Positions 38,501 to 51,546 of a stretch of DNA of 64,000 nt are shown here, in pieces. The notes beneath the pieces were generated by a model, which saw nothing but the letters and a program-made list of their open reading frames with translations, was not told where the DNA came from and searched no databases. Made by a program: the position numbers and the translations under genes. How positions within the stretch are numbered: position 1 is the stretch's first letter; every line of letters starts with the position of its first letter. Origin of the DNA: Calycina herbarum (taxonomy: Eukaryota > Ascomycota > Leotiomycetes > Helotiales > Pezizellaceae). The DNA is taken from positions 1 to 64,000 of the forward strand of contig LLEY01000113.1 of assembly GCA_001414485.1 (NCBI GenBank), in the 5' to 3' direction.

Positions 38501-41228
38501 CGGTTATATAACTAGAAAAGCCTATAGAGAATAGAAAGTTATATAAAGGAAGGTATTAAGAAGGGATATATTAGAAGATCTAAGTTACTAATTGCCTTAA
38601 ATATGCTTATTATTAAGAAGAAAGACGATCTAGATAGAAGAGTATATATTAATTACTAAGAAGTAAATTATACTATAGTTAAGGACGCTTATCTGCTACT
38701 ACCTAGCTAATACTTATAAGATAAGTTAGGTAAAGTAGTATAGTTTATGAAACTAGATTAACGAAACGCTTATAGACTTATATAAATAAAAGCTAGAGAC
38801 GAATAGAAGATAGTATTTACCTTACTATTAGGCCTTTACGAATATATAGTTATGCTATTTAGACTATATAATATACTAGCTATATATTAGAGATAAAATA
38901 ATAATATTTTAAGAGATCTTTTAAGAGTAATAGTAATTTATTACCTAGATAATATCCTAATCTTCTTAGAAAAAGAAGAAGAATATAAGAGATATGTTAG
39001 AGAAGTTTTATAACAACTTATAAAAGTAAACTCTTAGTTAAAACTTTCGAAATACGAGTTTAGAGTAACTTAGACACTTTTTCTAGGATAGGTATTTAGC
39101 CTAGGAAAAATAGAAATAGATCTAGCAAAGATCTAAGACATCTTAAATTAGAAATTACTAGAAAATATAAAAGATATATAGTCCTTCTTTAGATTTATAA
39201 ACTTTTACTATCCTTTTATATAAGACTATATAAAGATTATTAAACTAATAATAGTACTAATTAAGAAAGCTATTAAATTTATTTAGAATAAATAGGCTAA
39301 GAATGCTTTTTAAAGAATTAAAATAAGGTTTATAGAAAAACCTATCCTATATGACTTCGATATAGAAAAGCTAAGTATAATTGAAATAGATACCTTAGAT
39401 ATATCTATAGGTGTAATTTACCTATAACTAAATAAAAAGGGAAAACTTATACTAGTTATATATTATTCTAAAACATTTAACTTAGTATAATAAAACTATA
39501 GTATATTTAATAAGGAACTGCTTACTATAGTATTAGCTTTAGAATACTAGAGAATTTATTTATAGTTAGTAAAATACCTAGTTATAGTTTTATCTAACTA
39601 TAAGAACCTTAGGACATTTACAACTACTAAGGAACTTATAACTAGACGATTAGCTAGATAGTTAGAGATATTAGAAGGATTTAATATTATTATTTAATAT
39701 ATAAAAGGAACGTTAAATACTTAGGCTAATACTCTTAGCTAAAAACCTAGATATAAGGAAAATAAGGAGTATAAGAAGATTATAATCTTAAAAACTCTTA
39801 AGAATAAAGACTTAGTACCTACTATATATAAGATAGTAGTAATAAACAATATCTAGATAAATAAAATTTAGAATATATATAAGAGTTATAACTAATATAT
39901 AAAAGGGAAGTTATAGGTCCCTAGCTTATACGTAAAGGAGTTTATATAAGAATACTATACTATACCTACTTACGGTTACTAAGGAATTCGTAGAACCCTC
40001 TAGAGGATAAGATAATATTACTATATTAATCGATTATCTATAATAGTTAAGGAAGTAATAGTAGAATATAATACTTATATTAGGAATAAGGTTTCCTACT
40101 ATACTCCTTATAGATAGATAAATACTACTCTAATACTATAGATACCTTAGAAATTAATATCTATAGATTTTATTATTAAATTATTAAAATCTAAAGACCT
40201 AATAATAAGAGTTAAATATAACACGATCTTAGTTATTATAGAACGACTTATAAAATATATAATCCTAATAGTATATATAGAGTTAAGTATAGCTAAGGAA
40301 TTAGTATTTATATTCCTTAGAGAAGTAGTCTTAAGATATAGACTATTAGAAGAAATACTCTTAGATAGAGATAAGCTCTTTACCTTAAAATTTTAGATTA
40401 CTCTTATAAAACGATTAAGTATAAAAAGAAAGCTTTCTATAGCTTTCTACTCTTAAATAAATAGAGGAAACAAATAAATAAATTAAGTAGTTAAAACATA
40501 CCTTTATTATTATATAAACTACTAGTAAGACAACTAGGTAGAACTGCTGCTCTTAGTATAGTTCGCTTATAATAGTTTAGTAATAGAAATAACACTTATT
40601 ATACTATTCTATACTAATTTTAAGTATAAATTAATAGTATATTAAGAACTACTATCTATAACTATTAATAACTAACTTACTTATATTTAGGTCTTAAAAA
40701 TTAAGAGTCTATATAAAGAACTTATAGAGGACCTATAATTTATAGTAGAAAGAAACGTATACTACTATAATAAACGACGTAGTTAGAAGCTAATACTAAA
40801 AGAGGGAGATAAAGTCTACTTAGTATAAAAGAATATTAATATGAAAAGACTAAGTAATAAACTAGATTATAAAAAACTTAGACTATTTAAAATTAAACGA
40901 GTTAAGAGACCTTTAAATTATAAATTAGTGTTACTAAAGATAATAAACATCTACCTAGTATTCTATATATCCTTACTCGAACTAGTACTATTAGGAGTAC
41001 TACTAGCCCTATTTATAGAAATTTAACTAGTAAACCTAAACGCTAAGAATAAAGTTAAGAGGATTCTTAACTATAGACTTATTAGAGAATAGGTTAAGTA
41101 TTTAATAAAATAGTTAGATTACCTATATTTAGAAAACACTTAAGAACCTAGAAAAAACATTAGCTAGTACTTAGAAGAACTTTAGAAGTTCTACTATCGA
41201 AACCTAAGTCTACTTATATCGCGTAGTT
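35560..41228 (+). pseudogene. Gypsy-A2 gag-pol relic
   Basis: Gag from about 35600 with a Tyr-converted zinc knuckle near 36360-36470. Protease near 37930. RT motif YLDN near 38942-38953. RNase H from 39360, integrase from about 39900. A 61-codon stretch still open at 40841-41026 corresponds to the integrase C-terminus (NKLDYKKLRLFKIKRVKRPL). The chromodomain at about 41050-41220 ends KFYYRNLSLLISRS and stop, overlapping the 3' end of the antisense gene. Confidence 0.85.
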
Positions 41229-41804
41229 AGTAGGAAAGGACTTAAGAAAGGCTAGGTCGAGGCCTAGAGCGAGAGCAGGGTCGGAAACGTCGGGCGTAGG
41301 AAGAGCAGCTAGCCTAGCAGCCTCTTCTTCTATCCGCTTCTTTTCTTCCTCCTTCTCCTTTTCTTTTCTTTCTAATTCTTTAGCAGCATCTAGCTCCTTA
41401 AGGGAGTTGAGACTAGCCGCTATTATTCTCTACTTCTAGGCGTAAAGCAGCTTCTTCTGCTTATTAACCCGGAGGACTTTCGCTATAGCCTTATCAGCCT
41501 CGTTCTCTAGTCGTTGGATCTGCGTATCTACGGACTCCTAATCTCGAATAGTCGGTATACAGTTTACCTTATAAACGTTATAAGTCTTACTATTCTTTAT
41601 ATAACGACTATAGCGATTTAGACTTTTATCTTAAGAGGCGATATATTTATTTATAAAACCAGCTTTTAAACATCGGGTATAGAGTGCTATTTTTATTCTA
41701 GATAAGTTGATTTCTTTTCTAAGAGTAATATACTCGGTATATTTTATTAAACGATCGAGTAGTATAGTGAAAAGAGAAGAAGGCTGCTAGCCTTTTAACG
41801 ATAT
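41214..41804 (-). pseudogene. Antisense cargo gene of Gypsy-A2: Cys-cluster plus coiled-coil protein (relic)
   Basis: One frame of 197 codons on the minus strand, from ATA TCG TTA (ATG to ATA by RIP) at 41804 to TAA at 41214, with about six internal stops, all TAG or TAA. Near the middle is a Cys/Tyr pattern (YTRC, KAGFINKY, RYSRY, KTYNV) matching a CxxC-type zinc cluster whose cysteines became Tyr. Then follow TQIQRLENEADKAIAKVLRV and an Ala/Lys/Glu-rich coiled coil (SLNSLKELDAAKELERKEKE). The end FLKSFPTNYAI overlaps the stop of pol tail-to-tail. The same gene occurs in A1 and A3. The function is unknown to me; similar Cys-cluster/coiled-coil proteins are, from general memory, common as hypothetical proteins in ascomycetes. 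Confidence 0.7.
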
Positions 41805-41855
41805 TTCTTAGGTTATACTTAAGCGTAGAGACACGCTAAGCTAAGAAGGGGATAG

Positions 41856-42282
41856 TATTACGAATCACGTATATATATAATAAGTAAAGACTAGGCAGCG
41901 TTCTAATAGGTTAAGCACTATCGGAATACTCTTATAGTAGATAGGGATTAGTTAGGTTAGCTAAGCAATCTAAGGATTTTATTATATTGATTACGTAACA
42001 GACTGCTAGATCGCTAAGCGAACTAGCTCGTTGGATCGCTAGCTTGACAAGCGAGTTAGCTATCTAGGGGAACGAAGGTTCTATATAAGACTAGCACGTC
42101 TGCTATTAGATAGAAGCTTCGTGCTTAACTTTAGTTATTAATCTTATTATATTATTTAATATCTTTGATATAAGTAACGAGTTCACTTCTAAGTAAACAA
42201 CCCGGCGTATCTGTACTTCTTACCTATATACTAACCTTCGAGACTTAGTCATCTTTGTTTAGTTCGTTTGAGTTTCGTTATA
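41856..42282 (+). repeat. 3' LTR of Gypsy-A2 (427 bp)
   Basis: Same length as the 5' LTR; starts TATTACGAATCACG and ends GTTTCGTTATA before TCTAG. Confidence 0.93.
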
Positions 42283-43063
42283 TCTAGGTAGGCTCTCGCT
42301 CTTTAAAGTAATTAATAGATACGTAGCTACTATGTCCTTTGATTAGAACTGTCTAGATAAATCTATAATAGTCTATAAACAGCTTAACTAGACTGATATA
42401 GAAGCACTCGTACGAAGAATATATAACACTTAGACCGTAGCAAAGGAATTAGTTAGTAAAGTATAAGACCGCTATATAAGGTCCGCGAACTAGATTTGAA
42501 AAGCGGTAGACTTTAATATAGACGACTTTGTTTAAGTATCGACTTATAATTAGAAGACAGACCGGCTAAGCTATAAGCTAGATAGACAAAATAAGAGTCC
42601 GTTCTAGATTACAGCCTACGAAGGATACTCTTTCCAGCTCGAACTACTAGACCACTTCTGTATATACCTCGTATTCTACCTATTACTGCTCTATAAGGCT
42701 GTTATAGATCCGTTACCTAGATAGGTAAACGAACCACCCCTGCTAATACAGGTTATAGATTAGGAAGAGTAGGAAGTAGAAGAAGTCTTAGCTATAAAGG
42801 TAGTTCGTAGAAAGCTCTAATACAGGGTTTAATAGTTAGGCTATAACTCTAATCTATAGTAGTATCTAGCCTCGAATTTTAAGTATTATCTATATAAATT
42901 ACACGATTTTCACCTCGCTAATCCAGCCTACGCTAGTCCGCTAAGGGCTTTATAAAGCTAGATATAAGCGTAGAAAGACGGAATAGACGATTACGATTAT
43001 CTAATAAACGATTTAGTTATAATATAAAGCTTATAGATAAGCTTTTTCTAAAAAGAGAGGTAA

Positions 43064-43295
43064 TATTACAACGCTGGTCTATAATACGTGATTCTCGGTC
43101 CTATACGTAACCGTCAGAGCTGTAACGCTTAGACGGATTTATAACGAGATTAAAAGCTCTTTATAGTTAGTAGAAATACCTCTTTTTCGTAGAGTATATA
43201 TTCTATATTCTCTCGTTCTTAGAACTATAGCCTTAAATTCTCGAATATATATATATATACTCTTATACCTTTGCCTTCAGATATAGATCGTAATA
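43064..43295 (+). repeat. 3' LTR of Gypsy-B2 (232 bp)
   Basis: Starts TATTACAACGCTGGTC and ends AGATCGTAATA, then TATTA. Confidence 0.92.
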
Positions 43296-43300
43296 TATTA

Positions 43301-44779
43301 AGTATATTAAACTAAGGAGCGACCCTAGGTCTCTTCTAAGCTCTACTAGAGAGTGTTAAGTAACCTACTAGAGAAACTAGTAGACCTCTCTTCGAATACG
43401 TATCGAACTATACTTATATACCTAAACCTAAAAAGTTAAGAAATAACAAAGATAAGAGCCTAGCCTGAAACCTTAGAGACCTACGAGACTTTTCTAATAT
43501 AGACGAGATATAGAGTATAGTATAAGAATTAGAAGAAGAACTTCGAAATAATAACTATCGGTTTAGATAGTTAAAATCTATTATAAAAGAACTCTAAGAA
43601 TAAACTAGAGTCTCTTAACCTTCCTAACCTAAAACCGACTATAACTCTCCTTTTATTCTAAGTACTATACTAGACCTCTTTCGCTTAAGAAGCGAACCTG
43701 CCTCTAATACCTTCTCTTAACAGCAGACTACTCTACATAACTCTAAATATAGTCCGAATACCCTCTAACTTACTAAAAGCAAAATCACAGAAAAAATTAA
43801 ACCTTTAGACAACGGTATATTACTAATATACTAATAATAGAAGATATTAGTACGCGATAGACTTCTAGTAAATACCGATTATTATAATATAAGCTTAACT
43901 CGAAAAGCTCTTATCTAGAGAATAACTACTAGAATCGCTAAGAACTACCTTAAGCTCCGATACTAGTCTAAGTCGATTTATATTACTTTCTACGATTATT
44001 AAGATATAATTAAACTTTTAGATTTATATTTCTTAACTAGATACGAGATAGAGGATATATAGAACGCTTTCTAGGCCTTATAGATAGGTAGAAAAGATTA
44101 TATTAAAGAAACGTTTACTAACTTCAGAGGTTGCTTTTTAAGTATAGCTATACTTAGAGAGATACTAGAGTTAGAACGATTCTTTTATATATAGGAGAAA
44201 ATTATACTATAGCTACGAAACTCGGCTACTATACTTAAGAGACGTTAGAATTATAACTTTATTAAAATAGTAGTAGATCTTCTAGCCTTAGATAAGAAAC
44301 GACGCTGAAACGCTAAGTTATATATAGCTAATATAACTAAGCTAGTTAGTATAAACACTTCGGTTAAAAAGACTACTTTTTAATCCTTATCTAGTTTAAT
44401 ACCGAAACCCTTACTACTTATAAGCGGATCCTTCTCTACTGTTTAGACTACTTTAAGGATATTTAAAACCACCTCTACTAGCGAACGCTAAAAGACTCCG
44501 GACCGAGTCCTAGCTAGTACGACGTGCTACTACTATAGTAAGCCTAGGTACTATAAAACCGACTGCTCTTAGCTACCTAGTATTAAAGAAATAGTCTAAG
44601 AAGCGGACGAAGATAACCTACAAGTTCTTATAAAGTACTCTGATTCTAATCTAAATTAGAGAGAAAACGAGGCAGCCTAGATAAAGACTCCTTCCTAGGC
44701 CTACGTAAATATAATCTATTAAATCTCGACCTTTCTAGACTTATAAGAGGAAACCAATTCCTTATAAATATAACACTTA
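43301..44779 (+). pseudogene. Gypsy-C gag relic (5' part)
   Basis: Gag-like translation with a zinc-knuckle remnant near 44515-44575 (TCYYYSKPRYYKTDCS, Tyr at two Cys/His positions). Stops throughout. It is interrupted at ACTTA (44775-44779) by A3 and resumes at 51547. Confidence 0.75.
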
Positions 44780-45242
44780 TATTACGAATTATAGAATACG
44801 TAGTAAGTAGTCTAGATAGTATTCTAATAGAATAAGATATAACATCTAGGAATAGAAGGTAACATAGGAGGAAATCAGTAATACGAAGGGTATTTAGAGA
44901 TTTCAGGATCTTACTATTGTAGTAATGTTGGAAGTCACGTGCGGTCATATAACGTGATCGCCTACATCGCTCTGATCGCCTTAATCGCGAGCGACGCGAG
45001 CGACGCGAGTAATATAAGTAATGTAATTAGAATAAAGGTTCTATATAAGACTAGCACGTCTACTATTAGATAGAAGCTTCGTACTTAACTTTAGTTATTA
45101 ATCTTATTATCTTATTTAATATCTTTAATATAAGTAACGAGTTTACTTCTAAGTAAATAATCTATCGTGTCTATACTTCTTACTAGTATACTAACTATCG
45201 AGACTTAGTTATCTTTGTTTAGTTTGTTTAAGTTTCGTTATA
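44780..45242 (+). repeat. 5' LTR of Gypsy-A3 (463 bp)
   Basis: Starts TATTACGAATTATAG and ends TTTCGTTATA. Carries the expanded GCGAGCGACGCGAGCGACGC tract near 44988. Confidence 0.92.
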
Positions 45243-45276
45243 CTTTAAGTACCTGCTTAGAAGTACTACTGATATA

Positions 45277-48200
45277 ATGTTGAAAACTACGCTATCCTCG
45301 AGTTCGACCCCTGTACCGCCTCTAGCGCTAATAATACCAGTAGTACTAGTTACGACTATTAGAGAGGAAGTGAAATTACTAGTACTTAAAACATTTAATA
45401 GCTCCTTAGAGAAACTTACTAAGTTTATTATAAAAGCTTTAATATACTTGAACTTTTACTTAGTATAGTTTGCTTATAAAACTAATTAAGTTATATAGCT
45501 TACTACCTGTCTTAAGAGAGTAGTATATAACTGGATAGAGCTGTATTTAAAGAATTTTTAGAAAAATAAAATATTAAATAGAAGAGTGTTAAACCTTATA
45601 AGTGAAAGCACTTAAGGATTGTTTTTAACCGTTGCTGGATTTAAGAAAGGAATTAACTAGGCGTTTATAGATGTAGATTTAAAGAAGAAAGCAGTATAAG
45701 CTTTGTATAGCCTCTGATAAAAGGGGTTAGTAGCTAAATACACGTTAATATTCTAATAATACTCTATACGTCTTAGCTAGAACGATAAAGCCTTACGTAA
45801 GCAGTACTATAGAGGATTGAAGGACAGTGTTAAGGATGAATTAGCTAGGGATAACTTCTTAGACATACTCGACGAGTTAACTAACGATATAATTAAGATC
45901 GATAATCGGAATTATAAGAGGAGTCTAGAGAAGAAGAGTAGTTATAGACATTGATATTAGGGAAAAAGTAGGAAAAAGGACTGTAGAGACTCTATAGAAG
46001 TTGACGCTACTTAGAAGCGTTAGGTTCTAGGAAAAGGAACTTAAGAAAGAGACCTACTAAAGAAAGGACTTTCCTAGAAGGAGCGAGATCGTCGTTATAA
46101 GTAGAACTTGTATTATAACTGTGGCCTCTCTGGCTATAGAGTAAATGAGTATAGTAAGAAGAAAGACTTTAAAGAGAAATAAGCGAACGCTACTGTCTAA
46201 AAAGAAGTAGCTTTGCTAGAAAAGATAGAACTTACGGACGAAGAACTCGAAGCTAGAGGATATAGTACGTAGATTAAAACAAATGCCTTAGATATAATAA
46301 CAGGCGCTATATACCTATAGCTAAACGAAGGAATCGAACTCTAAGATAGTAAGGTATAAGATACTAATAATAGTAGGAATCTACTTCTTAAAGAATATTA
46401 TAATACGTGATTAGAAATAGAATATAGATTTCCTCTTTAAGTAGAGTATAAGTTACTACTATTAATAAGTTTATTAGAGTTATTAGAATTAGAATCTGAT
46501 TTATTAGAGATAAATCTAAGAATATATAAGCCTAAATAAGACAAGATATAGACATTTATTAGAACCTTTAAGAGAGAGAATAGATAGGTATATATAGAAT
46601 ACTAGAAACCTGATTTCTAGAGCCTATATTCTACTTAAGGAATTAACTCTACTATTTTAACTACTTATAAAATAGTTTAGAATAAACGGGATAGAATAAC
46701 ATTAGTAAGCCTTATTACTAGAAGGGAAACCATCGAATTTAAAGAACCTAGACTAGAATAAGCAGTATCTAGCGAACTATCTAGTACGTCTAAGATAGGA
46801 GATATTTAGATAGTCGTAGATCTTTAGAAAGAAATCAGCTTATAGTAATAGCAGGGTTCTAACGACTTTATAAGACGTTCTAAACCTAGTTTTTTAAGTA
46901 CGCTACCTGATAATAAGGAAGCTATACTAGAAATAAGAGGCTAGTACGCTGTGGTTGCTTTAGTCGAAAAAGTTAGAGTAATATTTTAGAAATCGAGAAG
47001 TAGAAAATTATTTAGTATAATCTTCTAGGAGATAAACGAATATAACGTAGACTAAGAAACGGAGTTAGTATAGAGAGAGCTCTACTAACTAATAGATAGA
47101 GAGCTAAGCGCTACCTCTAGAGAAAGCTAGTTAGTTATAACTATAAAGATAAAGAGAAAAGAACTTCGAGTTATAATTAACTTAGGAGTAATAGGTAATT
47201 TTCTCTCTTTAATAGCTTTAAGAAAGCTAAATGTTTTAATTAAGAATATGAAACTATACTGCTTAGGAGTAGTTAACGGAATAGATGTTATCTACTAAAA
47301 TAGGATTATTAATTAGTAAACTATTCTAATAAAAGTTAATATTAAAGGATACTATTTAGATATATAATTTAATATTATTAAAATAGGAAATAAAGAGGTA
47401 ATACTTAGTATACTATAGATTTAGAAACATAATCTAGATATTAATTAGAAAGCTTAAATAATAACTTTTAGTCGATATAATTACGTAGGATTGTAATTAT
47501 AACTATAAGGCTAGAACGAGGTTAGTGCTACCTCTTCTAAGACGCTAAGACACCTTATCTAAGGTCTTTTACAGGTTAGTAAGAAAGCTGATAATAAAAT
47601 ACCTATATAGTATAGAGAATTTAGAGCTTTGTTCGAGAACCTAGAAGACTTGCGAGCTTTACTAGAACATTGCTTATAGGATTATAAGATTAAATTAAAA
47701 AAGAGTTATTACCTTTTAAAGTAGAAGCTTCGGTTATATAACTAGAAAAGTCTATAAAGAATAGAAAGTTATATAAAGAAAGGTATTAAGAAGGGATATA
47801 TTAGAAAATCTAAGTTACTAATTACTTTAAATATACTTATTATTAAGAAAAAAGACGATCTAGATAGAAGAGTATATATTAATTACTAAGAAGTAAATTA
47901 TACTATAATTAAGGACGCTTATCCGCTACTACTAAGCTAATACTTATAGGATAAGTTAGGTAAGATAGTACGATTTACGAAACTGGATTAATAAAACGTT
48001 TATAGACTTATATAAATAAAAGTCAGAGACGAATAGAAGATAGTATTTGCCTTACTATCAAGCTTTTACGAATATATAGTTATACTATTTAGACTTTATA
48101 ACATACTAGCTATATATTAGAGATAAAATAATAATATTTTAAGAGATCTTCTAAGAGTAATAGTAATCTATTACTTAGATAATATCTTAATCTTCTTAGA

Positions 48201-50460
48201 AAAAGAAGAAGAATATAAGAGATATGTTAAGGAAGTTTTATAACGACTTATAAAAGTAAACTCTTAGTTAAAACTTTTAAAATATAAGTTTAGAGTAACT
48301 TAGATACTTTTTCTAGGGTAGGTATTTAGCTTAGAGAAAATGGAAATAGATCTAGTAAAGATCTAAGATATCTTAAACTAGAAATTACTAGAGAATGTAA
48401 AAGATATATAGTCCTTCTTTAGATTTATAAACTTTTGCTATCTGTTTATATAAGACTATATAAAGATTACTAAACTAATAATAGTACTAGTTAAGAAAGC
48501 TATTAAATTTATTTAGAATAAATAAGCTAAGGATACTTTTTAAAAAATTAAAGTAAGGTTTATAGAAAAACCTATCCTATATAACTTCGATATAGAAAAA
48601 CTAAGTATAATTGAAATAGATATCTTAGATATATCTATAGATACGATTTACCTATAACTAAATAAAAAGGGAAAACTTATATCTATTATATATTATTTTA
48701 AAATATTTAACCTAGTATAATAAAACTATAATATATTTAATAAGGAGTTGCTTACTATAGTATTAGCTTTAGAATATTAGAGAATTTATTTATAGCTAGT
48801 AAAACACCTAGTTATAGTTCTATCCGACTATAAGAATCTTAGGATATTTATAATAACTAAGGAACTTATAACTAGACGATTAGCTAGATAGTTAGAAATA
48901 TTAAAAGGATTTAATATTATTATATAATATATAAAAAGAACGTTGAATACTTAGGCTGATACTCTTAGCTGAAAACCTAGATATAAGAGAAATAAAGAAT
49001 ATAAGAAGATTATAATCTTAAAAACTCTTAAGAATAGAGACTTAGTACCTACTATATATGAAATTATAGTAATAAATAATATTTGAATAGATAAAATTTA
49101 GAATATATATAAAGGTTATAATTAGTATATAAAAGGGAAACTATAGATTCCTAGCTTATATATAAAAGAATTTATATAAGAATATTATACTACGTCTACT
49201 TATAGTTACTAAGGAATTCGTAGAACCCTTTAAAGAATAAGATAATACTACTATATTAATCAGTTATCTATAATAGTTAAGGAAGTAATAGTAGAATATA
49301 ATACTTATACTTAGAATAAGGCTTCCTACTATACTCCTTATAGATAGATAAATACTACTCTAATACTATAGATACCTTAGAAATTAATATCTATAGATTT
49401 TATTATTAAACTACTAAAATCTAAAGATCTAATAATAGGAGTTAAGTATAACTCGATCTTAGTTATTATAGAATAACTTATGAAATATATAATTTTAGTA
49501 GTATATATAGAGTTAAGTATAGTTAAGGAATTAGTATTTATATTCCTTAGAGAAGTAGTCTTAAGATATAGACTACTTAAAGAAATACTCTTAGATAGAG
49601 ATAAACTCTTTACCTTAAAATTTTAAATTACTCTTATAAAACGATTAAGTACGAAGAGAAAGCTATCTATAGCCTTTTACTCTTAAATAAATAGAGGAAA
49701 TAAACGTATAAACTAAGTAGTAGAAATATACCTTTATTATTATATAAACTACTAGTAAAACAACTAGGTAGAACTACTACTCTTAGCATAGTTTACTTAT
49801 AATAGTTTAGTAACAGAAATAATACTTATTATACTATTCTATACTAACTTTAGATATAAATTATTAGTATATTAAGAACTACTGTCTACGACTATTAATA
49901 ACTAGCTTACTTATATTTAGGTCTTAAAAATCAAGGGATTATATAAGGAACTTATAGAAGATTTATAGTTTATTATAGAAAGAAATATATACTACTATAA
50001 TAAACGACGTAGTTAGAAGCTAATACTAAAAGAGGGGGATAAAGTCTACTTAGTATAAAAAAATATTAATATAAAAAGACTAAGTAATAAACTAGATTAT
50101 AAAAAACTTAGACTATTTAAGATTAAACAAGTTAAGAGACCTTTAAATTATAAATTAGTATTACTAAAGATAATAAACATCTATCTAGTATTCTATATAT
50201 CCTTACTTAAACTAGTACTACCGGGAGTACTACTAACCTTATTTATAGAAATTTAACTAGTTAATCTAAATATTAAATATAAAATTAAAAAGATTCTTAA
50301 CTATAAGATTATTAGAGATAAGATAAAGTATTTAATTAAATAGTTAGATTACCTATACTTAAAAAATACTTAAGAGCTAAAAAGTAATCTTAACTATTAC
50401 TTAGAGGAACTTCAGAAGTTCTACTACTAAAACCTAGGGTTACCTATATCTCGTAGTTAA
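45277..50460 (+). pseudogene. Gypsy-A3 gag-pol relic
   Basis: A 63-codon stretch from an ATG at 45277 (MLKTTLSSSSTPVPPLAL) is still open and is probably the original gag start. Protease lies near 47150-47190 and RT with YLDN near 48171-48182. Integrase runs to about 50250, and the chromodomain to about 50450 (EELQKFYY). Stops throughout. Confidence 0.83.
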
Positions 50461-51045
50461 AAGGAAAAGCCTTAAGGAAAGCCGAATTAAGGGTCGGCTT
50501 ATTAATAAAAGCGGGGTCGCTAGAAGAAGAAGGGGCCGCTAGCTAAGCGATCTCTAATTCCCTCTCTTCTTTCTCCTTCTCTACTCTTTCTTTCTTATTA
50601 GCTTTATTAAGCTCTTATAAGTTAGTAAGACTACGATAGAGTATCTCTTACTCCTACTTTATAAAGAAGCGTTATTGTTTTCGTAGACGAAGGATCTTTT
50701 ATATAGCTTCTTCTTAAATCTTATAAGCTACTTCTTCCTCCTATTATAACCGCTGCTTCTAAGTATTAATAGATTCCTACTCGAAAATTAAGAGTATTCG
50801 GTTTTATAACTTAATATTATAAGATTTGCCTTTCCTAGTATACTTAGAGTACTTAGAACTACTAGGAATACTAATATATTAATAGCTGGTTTTCGTATTT
50901 ATATATCGAGTATAAGAGATTATTTCACGTCTTAAACGTTTAATTTAAAGAGTGTTAAGAGTTCTATATTATTTAAGCTTATCCTTTAAGAAAGGTACTA
51001 ATAGTATAATAGGAACTAAGAAGGCCGCTAGCCTCTTAACGATAT
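50444..51045 (-). pseudogene. Antisense cargo gene of Gypsy-A3: zinc-cluster-like plus coiled coil (relic)
   Basis: Minus-strand translation near 50914-50819 shows YTRYINTKTSY, ten residues, then YSKYTRKGKSY. With Tyr read as RIP-converted Cys the spacing is C-x2-C-x6-C-x10-C-x2-C-x6-C, the pattern of the fungal Zn(II)2Cys6 cluster. A charged coiled coil with ELNKANKKER-type sequence follows, and the product ends FLKAFPFNYEI. The span from the ATA TCG start to the stop is 602 nt, not a multiple of three; A1 has the same length. So either the start lies elsewhere, a small intron exists, or both share an indel. Confidence 0.68.
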
Positions 51046-51096
51046 TTCTTAGGCTATACTTAAGCGTAGAGACACGCTAGTCTAAGAACGGAATAG

Positions 51097-51541
51097 TATT
51101 ATAAATCACGGAATATATAGTAAGTAGTCTAGACAGTGTTCTAATAGGATAAGATATAACATCTAGGAATAGAAGGTAATATAAGAGGAAATCAGTAATA
51201 TAAAGAATATTTAGAGATTTTAGAATCTTACTATTATAGTAATATTAGAAGTTACGTACGGTTATATAACATAATCGCCTATATCGCTCTAATCGCCTTA
51301 ATCGCGAGCGATATAAGCGATATAATTAGGATAAAGGTTCTATATAAGACTAGTATATCTACTATTAGATAGAAGCTTCGTACTTAACTTTAGTTATTAA
51401 TCTTATTATCTTATTTAATATCTTTAATATAAGTAACGAGTTCACTTCTAAGTAAACAATCTATCGAGTCTATACTTCTTACTAGTATACTAACTATCGA
51501 GACTTAGTTATCTTTGTTTAGTTCGTTTGAGTTTCGTTATA
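51097..51541 (+). repeat. 3' LTR of Gypsy-A3 (445 bp)
   Basis: Starts TATTATAAATCACGG and ends GTTTCGTTATA. Lacks the 18-bp expansion found in its 5' partner. Confidence 0.92.
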
Positions 51542-51546
51542 ACTTA

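Larger units (their letters stand above)
35046..42282 (+). mobile_element. Gypsy-A2: complete 7237-bp LTR retrotransposon, youngest nesting level
   Basis: 427-bp LTRs at 35046-35472 and 41856-42282, duplication TCTAG at 35041-35045 and 42283-42287. It has gag, protease, RT, RNase H, integrase and chromodomain in order, then an antisense gene relic. The upstream half of its LTR differs from A1 and A3, so it is a subfamily. It is the only uninterrupted family-A copy besides A3 and the best model for the family. Confidence 0.94.
30540..43020 (+). pseudogene. Gypsy-B2 gag-pol relic, interrupted in integrase by A2
   Basis: The coding part follows B1 closely. The RT motif is FYIAYFNNILIY near 33286-33321. 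The integrase is cut at 35041-35045 (TCTAG) and resumes at 42288 with GTAGGCTCTCG, exactly as the uninterrupted B1 sequence near 23600 predicts. The chromodomain-like tail is near 42800-43010. Confidence 0.85.
30016..43295 (+). mobile_element. Gypsy-B2: LTR retrotransposon holding A2
   Basis: 232-bp LTRs at 30016-30247 and 43064-43295; duplication TATTA at 30011-30015 and 43296-43300. Removing A2 and one TCTAG leaves 6038 bp, one base from B1. It is inserted in Gypsy-C between the leader and gag. Confidence 0.93.
44780..51541 (+). mobile_element. Gypsy-A3: 6762-bp LTR retrotransposon
   Basis: LTRs at 44780-45242 (463 bp) and 51097-51541 (445 bp); duplication ACTTA at 44775-44779 and 51542-51546. 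The 18-bp LTR length difference is due to two extra 9-bp GCGACGCGA-type units in the 5' copy. It has the same gene order as A2, including the antisense gene. Confidence 0.93.

Noticed and set aside
40841..41026. 61-codon open frame as a gene
   Set aside because: It is the C-terminal part of the A2 integrase that happens to lack RIP stops; the same sequence in A3 is in line with pol.
45277..45468. 63-codon open frame as an independent small gene
   Set aside because: It sits just after the A3 5' LTR and is best read as the surviving start of gag.
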